A program made the position numbers and the translations under genes. 64,000 bases of DNA from Microbacterium sp. LWH11-1.2 (GTDB lineage: Bacteria; Actinomycetota; Actinomycetes; Actinomycetales; Microbacteriaceae). The stretch is from contig NZ_CP151636.1 in assembly GCF_038397745.1 (NCBI RefSeq), positions 1-64,000 on the forward strand. Reading direction: 5' to 3'. Numbering within the stretch: the first letter of the stretch is position 1; the number at the start of each line of letters is the position of its first letter. The notes beneath the pieces are model-generated. The model saw only the letters and a program-made list of their open reading frames with translations, was not told the origin of the DNA and searched no databases. Positions 25,270-33,348 of this stretch are shown here, piece by piece.

Positions 25270-26468
25270 CGAGCCTCCTCCGCGTTCGACGGCACGGTCA
25301 CCACGACCACGAACTCCTCCGCGTCGGCGTGGATCTCGAGCGTGCCGTGCACGTCGTCGATCCGACGACGGACACCGTCCAGGCCGGAGCCGTCGTCGCC
25401 GAACCGGGCGCCCTGCACCGCGTCGTTGGCGATCTCGTACCGCCAGGCATCCACCGTCCGGGTCAGGGCGAGACGCGCACGGCGTCCACCGCCGTGCCGC
25501 AGCACGTTCGTCGTCGTCTCCCGGATCACCGGCCCGAGAGCGGATGCCGGTGCGGCGGCGGCATCCGGATCGATCACCGCCTCGACCTCGAGGCCGGCGG
25601 CGCGCAGGAGGTCTCGGGCGTTGGCGAGCTCATCGCTCAGCGGGACGGACCGGTACCGGGTCGCGAGGTCCCTCGTGCCCTGGCGCGCCTCGTCGACGCT
25701 GACCCGCGCGGCACGGAGCTGTTCCATGCCGGCATCCGGATCGCGCGGCAGCAGCCGCTCCGCGAGCTCCAGCTGCAGCGCGATGACCTGGAGGTGGTGC
25801 CCCTGCAGGTCGTGCACATCGGTCGCCACGCGCAGCCGTTCCTGCGTCGCCGCGAGGCGCGCCTCCGATGCACGGGCGCGGTCCAGAGTCACCATGACGT
25901 CCCAGAACCACAGCGAGCTGACCGTCATGAACGGGAGCAGCGAGATCACGATCACCGGCAGCCACCGGGGAAGGAAGGCGTCGACGGATGCCGCCGCGGA
26001 ATCGACGACGCTGAGTCCCACCAGCAGTAGGGTCGCCGCGAGGACGACCCGGAAGCGCACGCCGCTGGGCCAGTTCAAGAGCACGATCGACTGCGCGAGG
26101 GGCATGACGGCGAGCTGCCAGCTGTGACCGAGCAGCCCCACGACGAGCCCGAACGCCACGGCGGCGAGCAGCGGCAGCCACAGCCGCCCCCAGGGGACCC
26201 CCGGTCGCGCGTCGAGTCGGCGCCGATAGTCCAACAGCAGCAGGAGGGTCGAGGCCAACCACAGGAGTCCGCTGACCGCGGCGATGAGCAGCGCTATGCC
26301 GCTGAGGTCCGTCGCCCCGACGAAGGCGGTCGCGGTGGCGACGACCGTGAGTTCGATGAACAGCACGGCGCCCGCCGTGTACCACCAGGTGACCGTGACG
26401 CCGCGCGTCAGCGAGACCGCCCCCGGGGTCGGAACGGCGGGGGCGAGGGGCTCGATGCGGCTGCTCAC
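25266..26468 (-). CDS. Two-component sensor histidine kinase, DesK/NarX-like
   Basis: 400 residues from a GTG at 26468. Five to six membrane helices fill residues 30-195 with little outside the membrane, then a HisKA_3 dimerisation helix with the phospho-His in TDVHDLQGHHLQVIALQ, and an ATPase domain with IRETTTNVLRHG (N box) and DDGSGLDGVRRR (G box). Such kinases often sense membrane state or membrane-active compounds. Cotranscribed with the regulator downstream. Confidence 0.9.
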   Translation of the reverse strand: MSSRIEPLAPAVPTPGAVSLTRGVTVTWWYTAGAVLFIELTVVATATAFVGATDLSGIALLIAAVSGLLWLASTLLLLLDYRRRLDARPGVPWGRLWLPLLAAVAFGLVVGLLGHSWQLAVMPLAQSIVLLNWPSGVRFRVVLAATLLLVGLSVVDSAAASVDAFLPRWLPVIVISLLPFMTVSSLWFWDVMVTLDRARASEARLAATQERLRVATDVHDLQGHHLQVIALQLELAERLLPRDPDAGMEQLRAARVSVDEARQGTRDLATRYRSVPLSDELANARDLLRAAGLEVEAVIDPDAAAAPASALGPVIRETTTNVLRHGGGRRARLALTRTVDAWRYEIANDAVQGARFGDDGSGLDGVRRRIDDVHGTLEIHADAEEFVVVVTVPSNAEEAR

Positions 26469-26625
26469 GCTCTCACGATACGGGCGTGACAGATGTCACG
26501 GATACGACGTGCGATCCACCCGTGAAGCGGTGACGGCTCGGCACTGTCGTGTGCGGCCGGAGAACGGTGGACTGGATCCATCGCAACGGACACGCCGTTC
26601 GCACCGACAACCGGGAGCACACCCC

Positions 26626-27168
26626 ATGAACCTCATCGAGATCTTCCAGAACTGGGTCGCCCAGGTCCCCGAGCTCGTGCAGCCGCTCATCGTCGCCCTC
26701 GCCGGCGCGATCCCCTTCATCGAGGGCGAGGGTGCCGCGAGCATCGGGATCATCGGCGGCATCCACCCGGTGATTGCCGCCGTCGCAGCCATCGTCGGCA
26801 ACTTCGTGTGCGTCGCCGTGCTGGTGCTGGCGAGCTCGGGTGCCCGCAGCGCGATCGTGAACCGCTCTCGTGTGAAGGAACCGGCCCTTGCAGGAGGAGG
26901 AGCGTCAGCCGCACCCGCGTCCGAGGCGCCGCACACCGATCGCAAGGCCGCCCGCCGGGAGAAGTTCCAGCGCGCGTTCGAGCGCTACGGCGTTCCCGGG
27001 GTCAGCCTTCTCGGACCGCTGCTGCTGCCGACCCACTTCACCGCCACGATGCTCGCCGCGGCCGGCGTCGGCAAGGCGCGCGTGCTGTTCTGGCAGGCGC
27101 TCGCGATCATCGGCTGGACGACGGCGGTCGCCGTGATCGTCGGCGGTGCGGTCTACGCCATCCGCTGA
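26626..27168 (+). CDS. Small multidrug-export-like membrane protein (COG2426/DedA-like)
   Basis: 180 residues. Helices near residues 18-35 and 43-67 surround the conserved AGAIPFIEGEGAASIGII, a basic linker rich in Ala/Arg follows, and FERYGVPGVSLLGPLLLPTHFTA begins the last membrane part. This is the signature of the putative small multidrug export family, whose function is weakly established. CGGGAG stands about ten bases before the ATG. Confidence 0.75.
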   Translation: MNLIEIFQNWVAQVPELVQPLIVALAGAIPFIEGEGAASIGIIGGIHPVIAAVAAIVGNFVCVAVLVLASSGARSAIVNRSRVKEPALAGGGASAAPASEAPHTDRKAARREKFQRAFERYGVPGVSLLGPLLLPTHFTATMLAAAGVGKARVLFWQALAIIGWTTAVAVIVGGAVYAIR

Positions 27169-27235
27169 TCCGAACGGCGCCTCCGACCGATTCGGCGGAC
27201 TCGCGTCATGATTCGTCCGCCACGGGGTCTTGCCT

Positions 27236-27350
27236 ATGACGGAGGTCCGGGCCTTTGGGGATATTGGCTCGCTCCGTCATCGGCCGCCCACCCCTCACAC
27301 AGAGCGGCCAGAGGGTGGGATCCCTTCCCCGGGATCCCACCCTCTTTCTC
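27236..27350 (+). ncRNA. Candidate structured small RNA ending in an intrinsic terminator
   Basis: Three hairpins lie almost end to end with no coding sense: ATGACGGAG/CTCCGTCAT (27236-27244 with 27272-27280), GGCCGC/GCGGCC (27282-27287 with 27304-27309, loop CCACCCCTCACACAGA) and a 15-base perfect stem (27310-27324 with 27331-27345, loop TTCCCC) followed by TTCTC. Two adjacent hairpins with C-rich loops, the second being the terminator, recall the actinobacterial 6C RNA, but I cannot confirm that. A clear promoter is not seen. Alternatively it is only a decorated terminator for the gene ending at 27168. Confidence 0.5.
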
Positions 27351-27465
27351 CTGGTGCGGTGCTCGACTGTCGTCGTAACCCTGGCATGTCGGCCACCCGG
27401 TCTGCGGTAATCTCTCAATCCCCCGACGCGACACCCGGACGTCGTGCGACGGAACACGAGGTCTC

Positions 27466-28980
27466 ATGGAAAGCTCTGGCGCAGGCACCGCCGACGAGAC
27501 CGACGCCGACCTCCTCCGGCGCAGCCGCGACGGCGACCGTCGTGCGTTCTCCGAGCTCTGGCGCCGACACGCTCCGACCGCCGTGGCCTATGCCCGCAGC
27601 CTCGGCGCCGCGCCGCCCGACCCCGAGGACGTCGTCTCGGACGCGTTCCTGAGCATCCTGCAGCTGGTGCGCACCGGCCGAGGGCCGGAGGAGAGGTTCC
27701 GTCCCTATCTGCTCACCACGGTGCGCAACACGTGGCTGACGGCCGCTCGGCGCGCGCCGACGACGGTTCCGCTCGACGAGGTCGAGGAGCCCCCCTCGGG
27801 CGTCGGCACGATCGACGTCGAGGCGATGATGAACTCCACGGCCCTCGCCGAGGCCTTCTGCGCGCTTCCGGATCGTTGGCAGCATGCGCTCTGGCTCAGC
27901 GAGGTCGAACAGCTCCCCCCTCGCGAGATCGCCGATGTGCTCGGCATGAGGGCGAACGCCGTGGCCGCTCTGACGTACCGCGCCAGGGACGGGCTCCGGA
28001 AGGCGTGGATCGGCGCGCACCTCCGCCGTGCACCTGCCGGTTCCGACCATGTGCGCGTGATCGAGCTGCTCGGCGCCTACGTGCAGGGCGATCTGGGTCC
28101 GCGCCCGCAGAAGTTCGTCGCGGGGCACCTGGAATCGTGCGCCGACTGCCGCGCGGCGGCCGGTGAGGCGAGACACCTCGCGCGCGCCATCACGCTCGGC
28201 CCGCTCCTCGTCGGCGGCGCCGGACTCGTCATCGTCCCCGCGTATTTCGGGGCGGGGCAGGCCGCAGCGGCGATCGTTGCGGCCGCAGCGCCGACGGCGC
28301 CCGTGCTGTGGCCCGTCGCCGCCGCCGTGGCCGTGGCCCTCTCGGTGAGCGGCAGTCTGTTCCTGCGCACCCCGACCGAACCGGACGCGACCGCGGTGGA
28401 TCTGCCGTCGGTCGCGCTGCCGGACGAGGCGGCATCCGCACCGCCTCTCGCTCCGTCTCCGGACCTCGCGCAGCCGAATCCCGCCACGTCCTCGACCGTG
28501 GGCATCCGCGAGATCGCCGCTCCGATCGCCGATGCTCCGAGCACTCCGGCACCGGTGCCGACTCCCGTTCCGGCGCCGGCACCCGACGTCGCTCCGGCGC
28601 CCGTCGAAGAACCTCCGGCGTCACCCACGACCGCCCCCGTGACGGCGCCCGTGACCGCGTCGAGCGAGCACGATCCCCCACCGACGACCTCCCTCAGCCG
28701 ATCGCGCTGGTGGTGGGTCGATGTCGCCGTGACTCCGGCCGATCTCATCGGATGCCCTCCGATCGCCACCGTGACCATCGGCGGGGTCGCCGGAACGACT
28801 GTCCTGGTCGTCATCGATGATCAGCGCAGCGGAGCGGTCGTGACCCTCGATTCCGACGGCGTCTGGACAGGAGAGATCGAGCTGCCGATGGCCTCGGGGC
28901 AGCATGCGGTGTCGATCATCGATACCGGCCCCCGGGACGGAGATCCCGAGGTGCTCGCGCAGGGCACCGTCGACTATTGA
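27466..28980 (+). CDS. Sigma factor fused to anti-sigma-like zinc motif, membrane segments and exported domain
   Basis: 504 residues. Region 2 at about 15-100 (DADLLRRSRDGDRRAFSELW), region 4 at 125-185 (LPDRWQHALWLSEVEQLPPR), then HLESCADC (His221, Cys225, Cys228), the H-x3-C-x2-C ligand set of zinc-binding anti-sigma domains. Two hydrophobic stretches follow (about 243-300), a 100-residue Pro/Ala linker, and a globular ~85-residue C-terminus starting near WWWVDVAVT that should lie outside the cell. This joins sigma factor, inhibitor and sensor in one chain. Release would need proteolysis or a conformational change. Target promoters unknown. Confidence 0.82.
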   Translation: MESSGAGTADETDADLLRRSRDGDRRAFSELWRRHAPTAVAYARSLGAAPPDPEDVVSDAFLSILQLVRTGRGPEERFRPYLLTTVRNTWLTAARRAPTTVPLDEVEEPPSGVGTIDVEAMMNSTALAEAFCALPDRWQHALWLSEVEQLPPREIADVLGMRANAVAALTYRARDGLRKAWIGAHLRRAPAGSDHVRVIELLGAYVQGDLGPRPQKFVAGHLESCADCRAAAGEARHLARAITLGPLLVGGAGLVIVPAYFGAGQAAAAIVAAAAPTAPVLWPVAAAVAVALSVSGSLFLRTPTEPDATAVDLPSVALPDEAASAPPLAPSPDLAQPNPATSSTVGIREIAAPIADAPSTPAPVPTPVPAPAPDVAPAPVEEPPASPTTAPVTAPVTASSEHDPPPTTSLSRSRWWWVDVAVTPADLIGCPPIATVTIGGVAGTTVLVVIDDQRSGAVVTLDSDGVWTGEIELPMASGQHAVSIIDTGPRDGDPEVLAQGTVDY

Positions 28981-28984
28981 TCTC

Positions 28985-29022
28985 AATTCAGGAATTTCTG
29001 AATTCAGGTTCTGCTGTACGGT
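28985..29022 (+). promoter_or_regulatory. Operator and promoter of the arsR-type/CDF operon
   Basis: AATTCAG (28985-28991), six bases, CTGAATT (28998-29004) is a perfect inverted repeat of ArsR/SmtB type, with a third half-site AATTCAGG at 29001-29008. TACGGT at 29017-29022 is a -10 seven bases before the ATG. Repressor on the palindrome would block this promoter. Confidence 0.65.
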
Positions 29023-29029
29023 TGTCATC

Positions 29030-29365
29030 ATGACCACGGCGACGGCATCTCTCACCCATACCGCGGCGGTGGCCCGTCTCGGCCACGCGCTGTCCGATCC
29101 GACACGTGCCGGCATCCTGCTCGCACTGCGGGCGACCGACCGCTACCCCGCCGAACTGGCCGATGATCTCGGCGTCTCCCGGCAGGTGATGTCCAACCAC
29201 CTGGCCTGCCTTCGCGGATGCGGACTGATCGAGAGCGTCCCCGACGGCCGCCGGAGCAGCTATCGCCTCACGGACCCGCACCTCGCGCCGGCCCTCGACG
29301 AACTCGTGCGCGTCACCCTGATCGTCGAGCCGGACTGCTGCGACGGCGAAGGATGCAGCTGCTGA
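29030..29365 (+). CDS. ArsR/SmtB family metal-sensing repressor (CmtR-like)
   Basis: 111 residues. Winged helix with LGHALSDPTRAGILLAL and the recognition helix SRQVMSNHLACLRGCGLIE. Cys residues in LACLRGC and the C-terminal CCDGEGCSC are in the right places for a thiolate metal site, as in the Cd/Pb sensor CmtR. Its stop overlaps the start of the cation transporter by one base, so it most likely represses that transporter until metal binds. Confidence 0.9.
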   Translation: MTTATASLTHTAAVARLGHALSDPTRAGILLALRATDRYPAELADDLGVSRQVMSNHLACLRGCGLIESVPDGRRSSYRLTDPHLAPALDELVRVTLIVEPDCCDGEGCSC

Positions 29366-30039
29366 TGTCGACGCTCACCGCGGACCGCCGCGCGACCCTC
29401 CATCGACGCATCCGACTCATCGTCGCGATCACGATCGCGTACAACCTCATCGAGGCGGTCGTGGCGATCGCCGCCGGGTCGATCGCCTCATCGGCGGCGC
29501 TCGTCGGGTTCGGCCTCGATTCGACCATCGAGGTCCTCTCTGCAGCGGCCGTCGCCTGGCAGTTCACGCGACGCGACCCGGAACGCTGGGAGAAGCCGAC
29601 CCTGCGCGTGATCGCGATCGCCTTCTTCGCGCTCGCCGTCTACGTCACCGCGACCTCCGTGCTCGCCCTCGTCACGGCGGAACGACCGGAGCACAGCACG
29701 ATCGGGATCGTCCTGACCGCCGTCAGCGTGGTGGTCATGCCCTTCCTGTCGTTCGCCGAGCGGCAAGCGGGTCGCGAGGCGGGATCCGCCACTGCCGTCG
29801 CCGACTCGAAGCAGACGCTGATCTGCACCTACCTGTCGGCCGCCGTGCTCGTCGGCCTCGTCGCGAACTCGCTGTTCGGCTGGTGGTGGGCGGATGCCGT
29901 GGCCGGGCTGGTCATCGCGGCCTTCGCGGTGCGCGAGGGCGTGGAGGCGTGGAGGGGCGACGCATGCGCGACCTCCGTCGGGATGATCTTCGACGACGAG
30001 CACGACGACCACGATCACCACGATCACCACGCGCACTGA
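29365..30039 (+). CDS. Cation diffusion facilitator family metal exporter
   Basis: 224 residues, about six membrane helices. The first helices hold IAYNLIEAVVAIAAGS and FGLDSTIEVLSA (Asp/Glu ligands), and helix 5 SKQTLICTYLSAAVL. It lacks the usual long cytosolic domain and ends in a His/Asp-rich tail, DDEHDDHDHHDHHAH, that can bind metal. Exports Zn, Cd or similar cations under control of the repressor before it. Confidence 0.85.
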   Translation: MSTLTADRRATLHRRIRLIVAITIAYNLIEAVVAIAAGSIASSAALVGFGLDSTIEVLSAAAVAWQFTRRDPERWEKPTLRVIAIAFFALAVYVTATSVLALVTAERPEHSTIGIVLTAVSVVVMPFLSFAERQAGREAGSATAVADSKQTLICTYLSAAVLVGLVANSLFGWWWADAVAGLVIAAFAVREGVEAWRGDACATSVGMIFDDEHDDHDHHDHHAH

Positions 30040-30056
30040 GCATCTAGGTTGGGGAG

Positions 30057-30962
30057 ATGGATGCTCGCCTGCCGCTGCGGCACGACCTCGACGGTCGCAC
30101 GATCCTCGTCACCGGAGCCAACGCGGGAATCGGGTACTGGTGCGCCGAGCGTCTCGCCGCTCGCGGTGCGCGCGTGCTTCTGGGATGCCGATCGCCCGAG
30201 CGAGCGCAGACCGCGGTCGCGGCGATCACAGCCCGAGTCTCCGACGCGCAGCTGCGCATCGTCTCCGTCGATCTCGGCTCACTCGACAGCATCCGCAGCG
30301 CGGCAGCCGACGTCGATGAACGACTCGATGCGGTCATCTGCAACGCCGGTGTGAAGACCGCCCGCACGGATGCCCGGACGCACGACGGCTTCGACCTGAT
30401 GATCGGCACCAACTTCCTCGGGCATTTCGCTCTGCTCGCCCAGCTCGCCCCGTTCTTCGCCGACGACGCCCGCGTGGTGGCGGTCGGCTCGATCGCGCAT
30501 CGCTTCGCCCGGCTCGAGCCCGGCCGTCTCTCGGATCCCTGGCGCGGCTCTTCGCTGCGTCAGTACGGGCGTTCCAAGGCGGCGCTCATGGCGTTCGCCT
30601 TCGAGCTGGACCGGCGCTGGTCCGATACCGGGCGATCCGCCCTCTGCGCACACCCGGGGTACGCGGTCGATCCGCTCACCGCCCCGCGGCCCGGACTCGT
30701 CGAGGTGCCCGTGGTCGTGCGCGCTCTGGCCACCCTGAGCCGACCGTTCGTGCAGGGCAAGGACGACGGCGCCGCGCCGCTGATCCATGCGGCCACGGCC
30801 ACCGAGGCAGAGAGCGGCGACTACTGGGGCCCGGGAGGGGCGCTCGAGTTCCGCGGCGCACCCACCCGCGTGCGCGCCTCGGACCAGGTCCGATCGCCTG
30901 CCACCGGCGCCGCCCTCTGGGATGCTGCGGAGCAGCTGACCGGCGTGCGCTTCCCGACCTGA
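30057..30962 (+). CDS. Short-chain dehydrogenase/reductase
   Basis: 301 residues. Rossmann motif ILVTGANAGIGYW, NAG motif CNAGVKTA, catalytic Tyr/Lys in QYGRSKAALM. The C-terminal part with WDAAEQLTGVRFP resembles retinol-dehydrogenase-like SDRs; a paralogue with the same ending lies at 40964. TAGGTT ends six bases before the ATG (GGGGAG in between could also serve as ribosome site). Confidence 0.85.
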   Translation: MDARLPLRHDLDGRTILVTGANAGIGYWCAERLAARGARVLLGCRSPERAQTAVAAITARVSDAQLRIVSVDLGSLDSIRSAAADVDERLDAVICNAGVKTARTDARTHDGFDLMIGTNFLGHFALLAQLAPFFADDARVVAVGSIAHRFARLEPGRLSDPWRGSSLRQYGRSKAALMAFAFELDRRWSDTGRSALCAHPGYAVDPLTAPRPGLVEVPVVVRALATLSRPFVQGKDDGAAPLIHAATATEAESGDYWGPGGALEFRGAPTRVRASDQVRSPATGAALWDAAEQLTGVRFPT

Positions 30963-30995
30963 GCCGATGTCGGATGCCGCGGCCAGACTGGGGTC

Positions 30996-31901
30996 ATGAT
31001 CACTCTGCTGTCCGCCCCCAGCAACCTCGGTCTGCGGCCGCCTCAGCGCGGAAGCGTGCCGGGCACGGCGAAGGCTCCGGAGGCGCTGCGCGAGGCAGGA
31101 CTCCACACCCGCTTCGCCGAGCGCGGGGCGATCGACGGAGGTGTCGTGCTCTCCGCGCGCTATGTCGATGACGACGACACCAGGGCCGCCGGGCATGTCC
31201 GCAATGAAGCGGCGCTGGTCGAGCACTCCCGGCGCCTCGCCGCGCGCATCACCGACGTGCTCGCCGCGGAGAGTGCTCCGCTGGTGATCGGCGGCGACTG
31301 CGCCCTGCTGCTCGGCGCCGGCATGGCCTCGGCGCGACGAGGTCGCACCGGGCTGGTGCACGTCGACGGGCACACCGACTTCCGCCATCCGGGGAACAGC
31401 GACGAGAGTGCGAGCGTGGCCGGCGAGGCGCTGGCGGCCGCGATCGGGTACCACTGGCCCGCCATCGCGGACATCGACGGCCTCTCCCCGTACTTCGCGG
31501 CTGCCCGCACCGCACACATCGGTCATCGCGATGACGACGAGGAACAGGAAGAGGTGCGCGCGCTCCTCGGACTCGTCACCCCCGCCGCCGATGTCATCAG
31601 ACGGGGTGCGGCGGCCGTGGCGGCCGACTCCGCCGCGGTGGCCGGTCCCGACGGGTACTGGCTCCAGGTCGACGTCGACGTGCTCGACGCCTCAGTGATG
31701 CCGGCGGTCGACAGCCCGGATCCCGGCGGCCTGACCGCGGCGCAGCTCGCCGATCTCCTGCGGGAACTGGCCCCTCGGGCCATCGGCGCGAGCATCACCG
31801 TGTTCGACCCCGACCTCGACCCGGACGGCCGCTACGCGCGACTGCTGGTCGACATCCTGGATGCCGGCCTGCGCGAACTCGGGTCGGGCATCCGCGGATG
31901 A
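30996..31901 (+). CDS. Arginase/agmatinase/formiminoglutamase family protein
   Basis: 301 residues. Metal motifs are present in altered form: VIGGDCALLLGA (usual GGDHS, here Cys replaces His), LVHVDGHTDF (DxHxD type) and LQVDVDVLDASVMPAV (DxD). Two Mn ions are therefore probably still held, but the His-to-Cys change in the first motif may alter activity. Substrate unknown, likely a guanidino or formimino compound. Confidence 0.82.
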   Translation: MITLLSAPSNLGLRPPQRGSVPGTAKAPEALREAGLHTRFAERGAIDGGVVLSARYVDDDDTRAAGHVRNEAALVEHSRRLAARITDVLAAESAPLVIGGDCALLLGAGMASARRGRTGLVHVDGHTDFRHPGNSDESASVAGEALAAAIGYHWPAIADIDGLSPYFAAARTAHIGHRDDDEEQEEVRALLGLVTPAADVIRRGAAAVAADSAAVAGPDGYWLQVDVDVLDASVMPAVDSPDPGGLTAAQLADLLRELAPRAIGASITVFDPDLDPDGRYARLLVDILDAGLRELGSGIRG

Positions 31902-31947
31902 CGCGGCAGCCCTGATCACGAAGACGGGCACGATGTTCCAGAGCAGA

Positions 31948-31981
31948 TCACCCCTCAGCGGAAGCTCCCGCTGAGGGGTGA
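31948..31981. terminator. Perfect 14-bp hairpin between converging genes
   Basis: Arms 31948-31961 and 31968-31981 with a six-base loop, between the arginase-family gene and terC. No clear U-tract on either strand, but position and stability suggest bidirectional termination or mRNA end protection. Confidence 0.6.
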
Positions 31982-32049
31982 GCACGCCCCGTGGGGAGCC
32001 GGGCGCTCGTGCCCTCAGGGTCCGAGGAAGGGGTGGAGCAGCGCGACGC

Positions 32050-33171
32050 TCACGAGTTCTCCTTGTCGATGGCGGATGTCGAGGGAACGGCGATCCCGGC
32101 GGTGTCGGTGCTCTCCAGTGGGCTCAGCGTGCCCGAGGCATCGACCGTCTCTGCGACATCCGGGGATCGCCGCGTCTTGAGGAGGCTGGCGACCGTGGCG
32201 ACGGTGATCGTCGCGGCGATGAACAGCAGCGAGAACCAGATCGGGATCTCGGGAGCCCAGAGCATCGGCTCGCCGCCGTTGATGAAGGGCAGCTCGTTCA
32301 CGTGGAGGGCGTGCAGCACGAGCTTCACGCCGATGAACGCGAGGATGACCGCGAGCCCCTGGGCCAGGTAGACGAGGCGCTCGAGCAGGCCGCCGATGAG
32401 GAAGTACAGCTGACGCAGACCCATGAGCGCGAACGCGTTGGCCGTGAACACGATGTAGGCCTCGTCGGTGAGCCCGTAGATCGCCGGGATCGAGTCGACC
32501 GCGAACACGAGGTCGATGAAGCCGATCGCGATGATCGTGAGCAGCATCGGGGTGACGAAGCGCTTGCCGTTGTTCACGACGGTCAGCTTGTCCTCGTTGT
32601 ACTCGTCGGTCACCGGGAGGTGCCGACGGACGAACGTCATGAAGCGGCCGTTGGCCGGGTTGCTCTCGTGGTTGCTGAAGGCCTGTCGGTACGCGAGGAC
32701 CAGCAGCAGCGCGCCGAACAGGTAGAAGATCCATGAGAAGTTCTCGATGAGGGTCGCGCCGACGGCGATGAAGATACCGCGCAGGATCAGCGCGATGACG
32801 ATGCCGATCATCAGCACCTTCTGCTGGTAGATCTTCGGCACGGCGAAGCCGGTCATCACAATGAGGAACACGAAGAGGTTGTCGATCGACAGCGCCTTCT
32901 CGGTCAGATACCCGGCGAAGTACTCCCCGCCGAAGGTCCACCCGGAGAAGACGCCGATCCCGACGCCGAAGAGCAGAGCGAGGCTGATGTAGAAGATCGA
33001 CCAGCGGGCGGATTCCGCGATCGAGGGCTCGTGAGGCTTGCGCACGTGGGCGAAGAACTCGTACACGAAGAAGGCGATCGTGACCGCGATCGTGATGATC
33101 CAGATCAGAGGGGTGATTTCCAACAGGGGCTCCAGACTCGGCGTGACAAGCAGCGCCAAAGTCTTCTCCAT
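32050..33171 (-). CDS. TerC family membrane protein (manganese export-like)
   Basis: About eight to nine membrane helices; conserved GWTFGGEYFAGYLTEKALSI, DNLFVFLIVMTGFAVP and FIDLVFAVDSIPAIYGLT with the acidic metal-binding residues. TerC/Alx proteins export Mn2+ or load it on secreted proteins. The ATG at 33171 gives 373 residues but its AGGA abuts the start codon; a TTG at 33123 has GGAG at proper spacing and matches where the family usually begins (LEITPLIW), so the true protein may be 357 residues. A Mn-riboswitch-like element sits directly upstream. Confidence 0.88.
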   Translation of the reverse strand: MEKTLALLVTPSLEPLLEITPLIWIITIAVTIAFFVYEFFAHVRKPHEPSIAESARWSIFYISLALLFGVGIGVFSGWTFGGEYFAGYLTEKALSIDNLFVFLIVMTGFAVPKIYQQKVLMIGIVIALILRGIFIAVGATLIENFSWIFYLFGALLLVLAYRQAFSNHESNPANGRFMTFVRRHLPVTDEYNEDKLTVVNNGKRFVTPMLLTIIAIGFIDLVFAVDSIPAIYGLTDEAYIVFTANAFALMGLRQLYFLIGGLLERLVYLAQGLAVILAFIGVKLVLHALHVNELPFINGGEPMLWAPEIPIWFSLLFIAATITVATVASLLKTRRSPDVAETVDASGTLSPLESTDTAGIAVPSTSAIDKENS

Positions 33172-33172
33172 T

Positions 33173-33262
33173 CCTGAGATCAGGAACCGGTGGCCCGGGA
33201 TGCGACGTGCATCCGTAATGACGACCCGACCGTATCGGAGTACTCCCCTTGGGATCTCCAGG
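33173..33262 (-). ncRNA. yybP-ykoY-like manganese riboswitch
   Basis: On the minus strand, CCTGGAGATC (33262-33253) pairs with GATCTCAGG (33181-33173) with one bulged G, closing an element that contains AAGGGGAGTA near the 5' side and GTCGTCATTACGG in the second arm, the two conserved loop sequences of the yybP-ykoY class as I remember them. This class senses Mn2+ and is commonly found before terC genes. The 3' closing strand includes the AGGA before the ATG at 33171. Confidence 0.72.
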
Positions 33263-33348
33263 GTACAAGGAGGCCTGGATCATCCCTGTGGATCTGCCGA
33301 CAACCGCGGGGCGGCGGGCGCAGCGCATGACGCCCCGCGGAGAGGCGG

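Noticed and set aside
26468..26626. Promoter or small RNA in the 157-base gap before the membrane protein
   Set aside because: Some AT-richer text near 26484-26505 but no convincing -10/-35 pair or hairpin.
27234..27457. Minus-strand frames through the three-hairpin region
   Set aside because: They cross perfect palindromes, so any sense is palindrome-driven; no ribosome site. The structure fits RNA better than protein.
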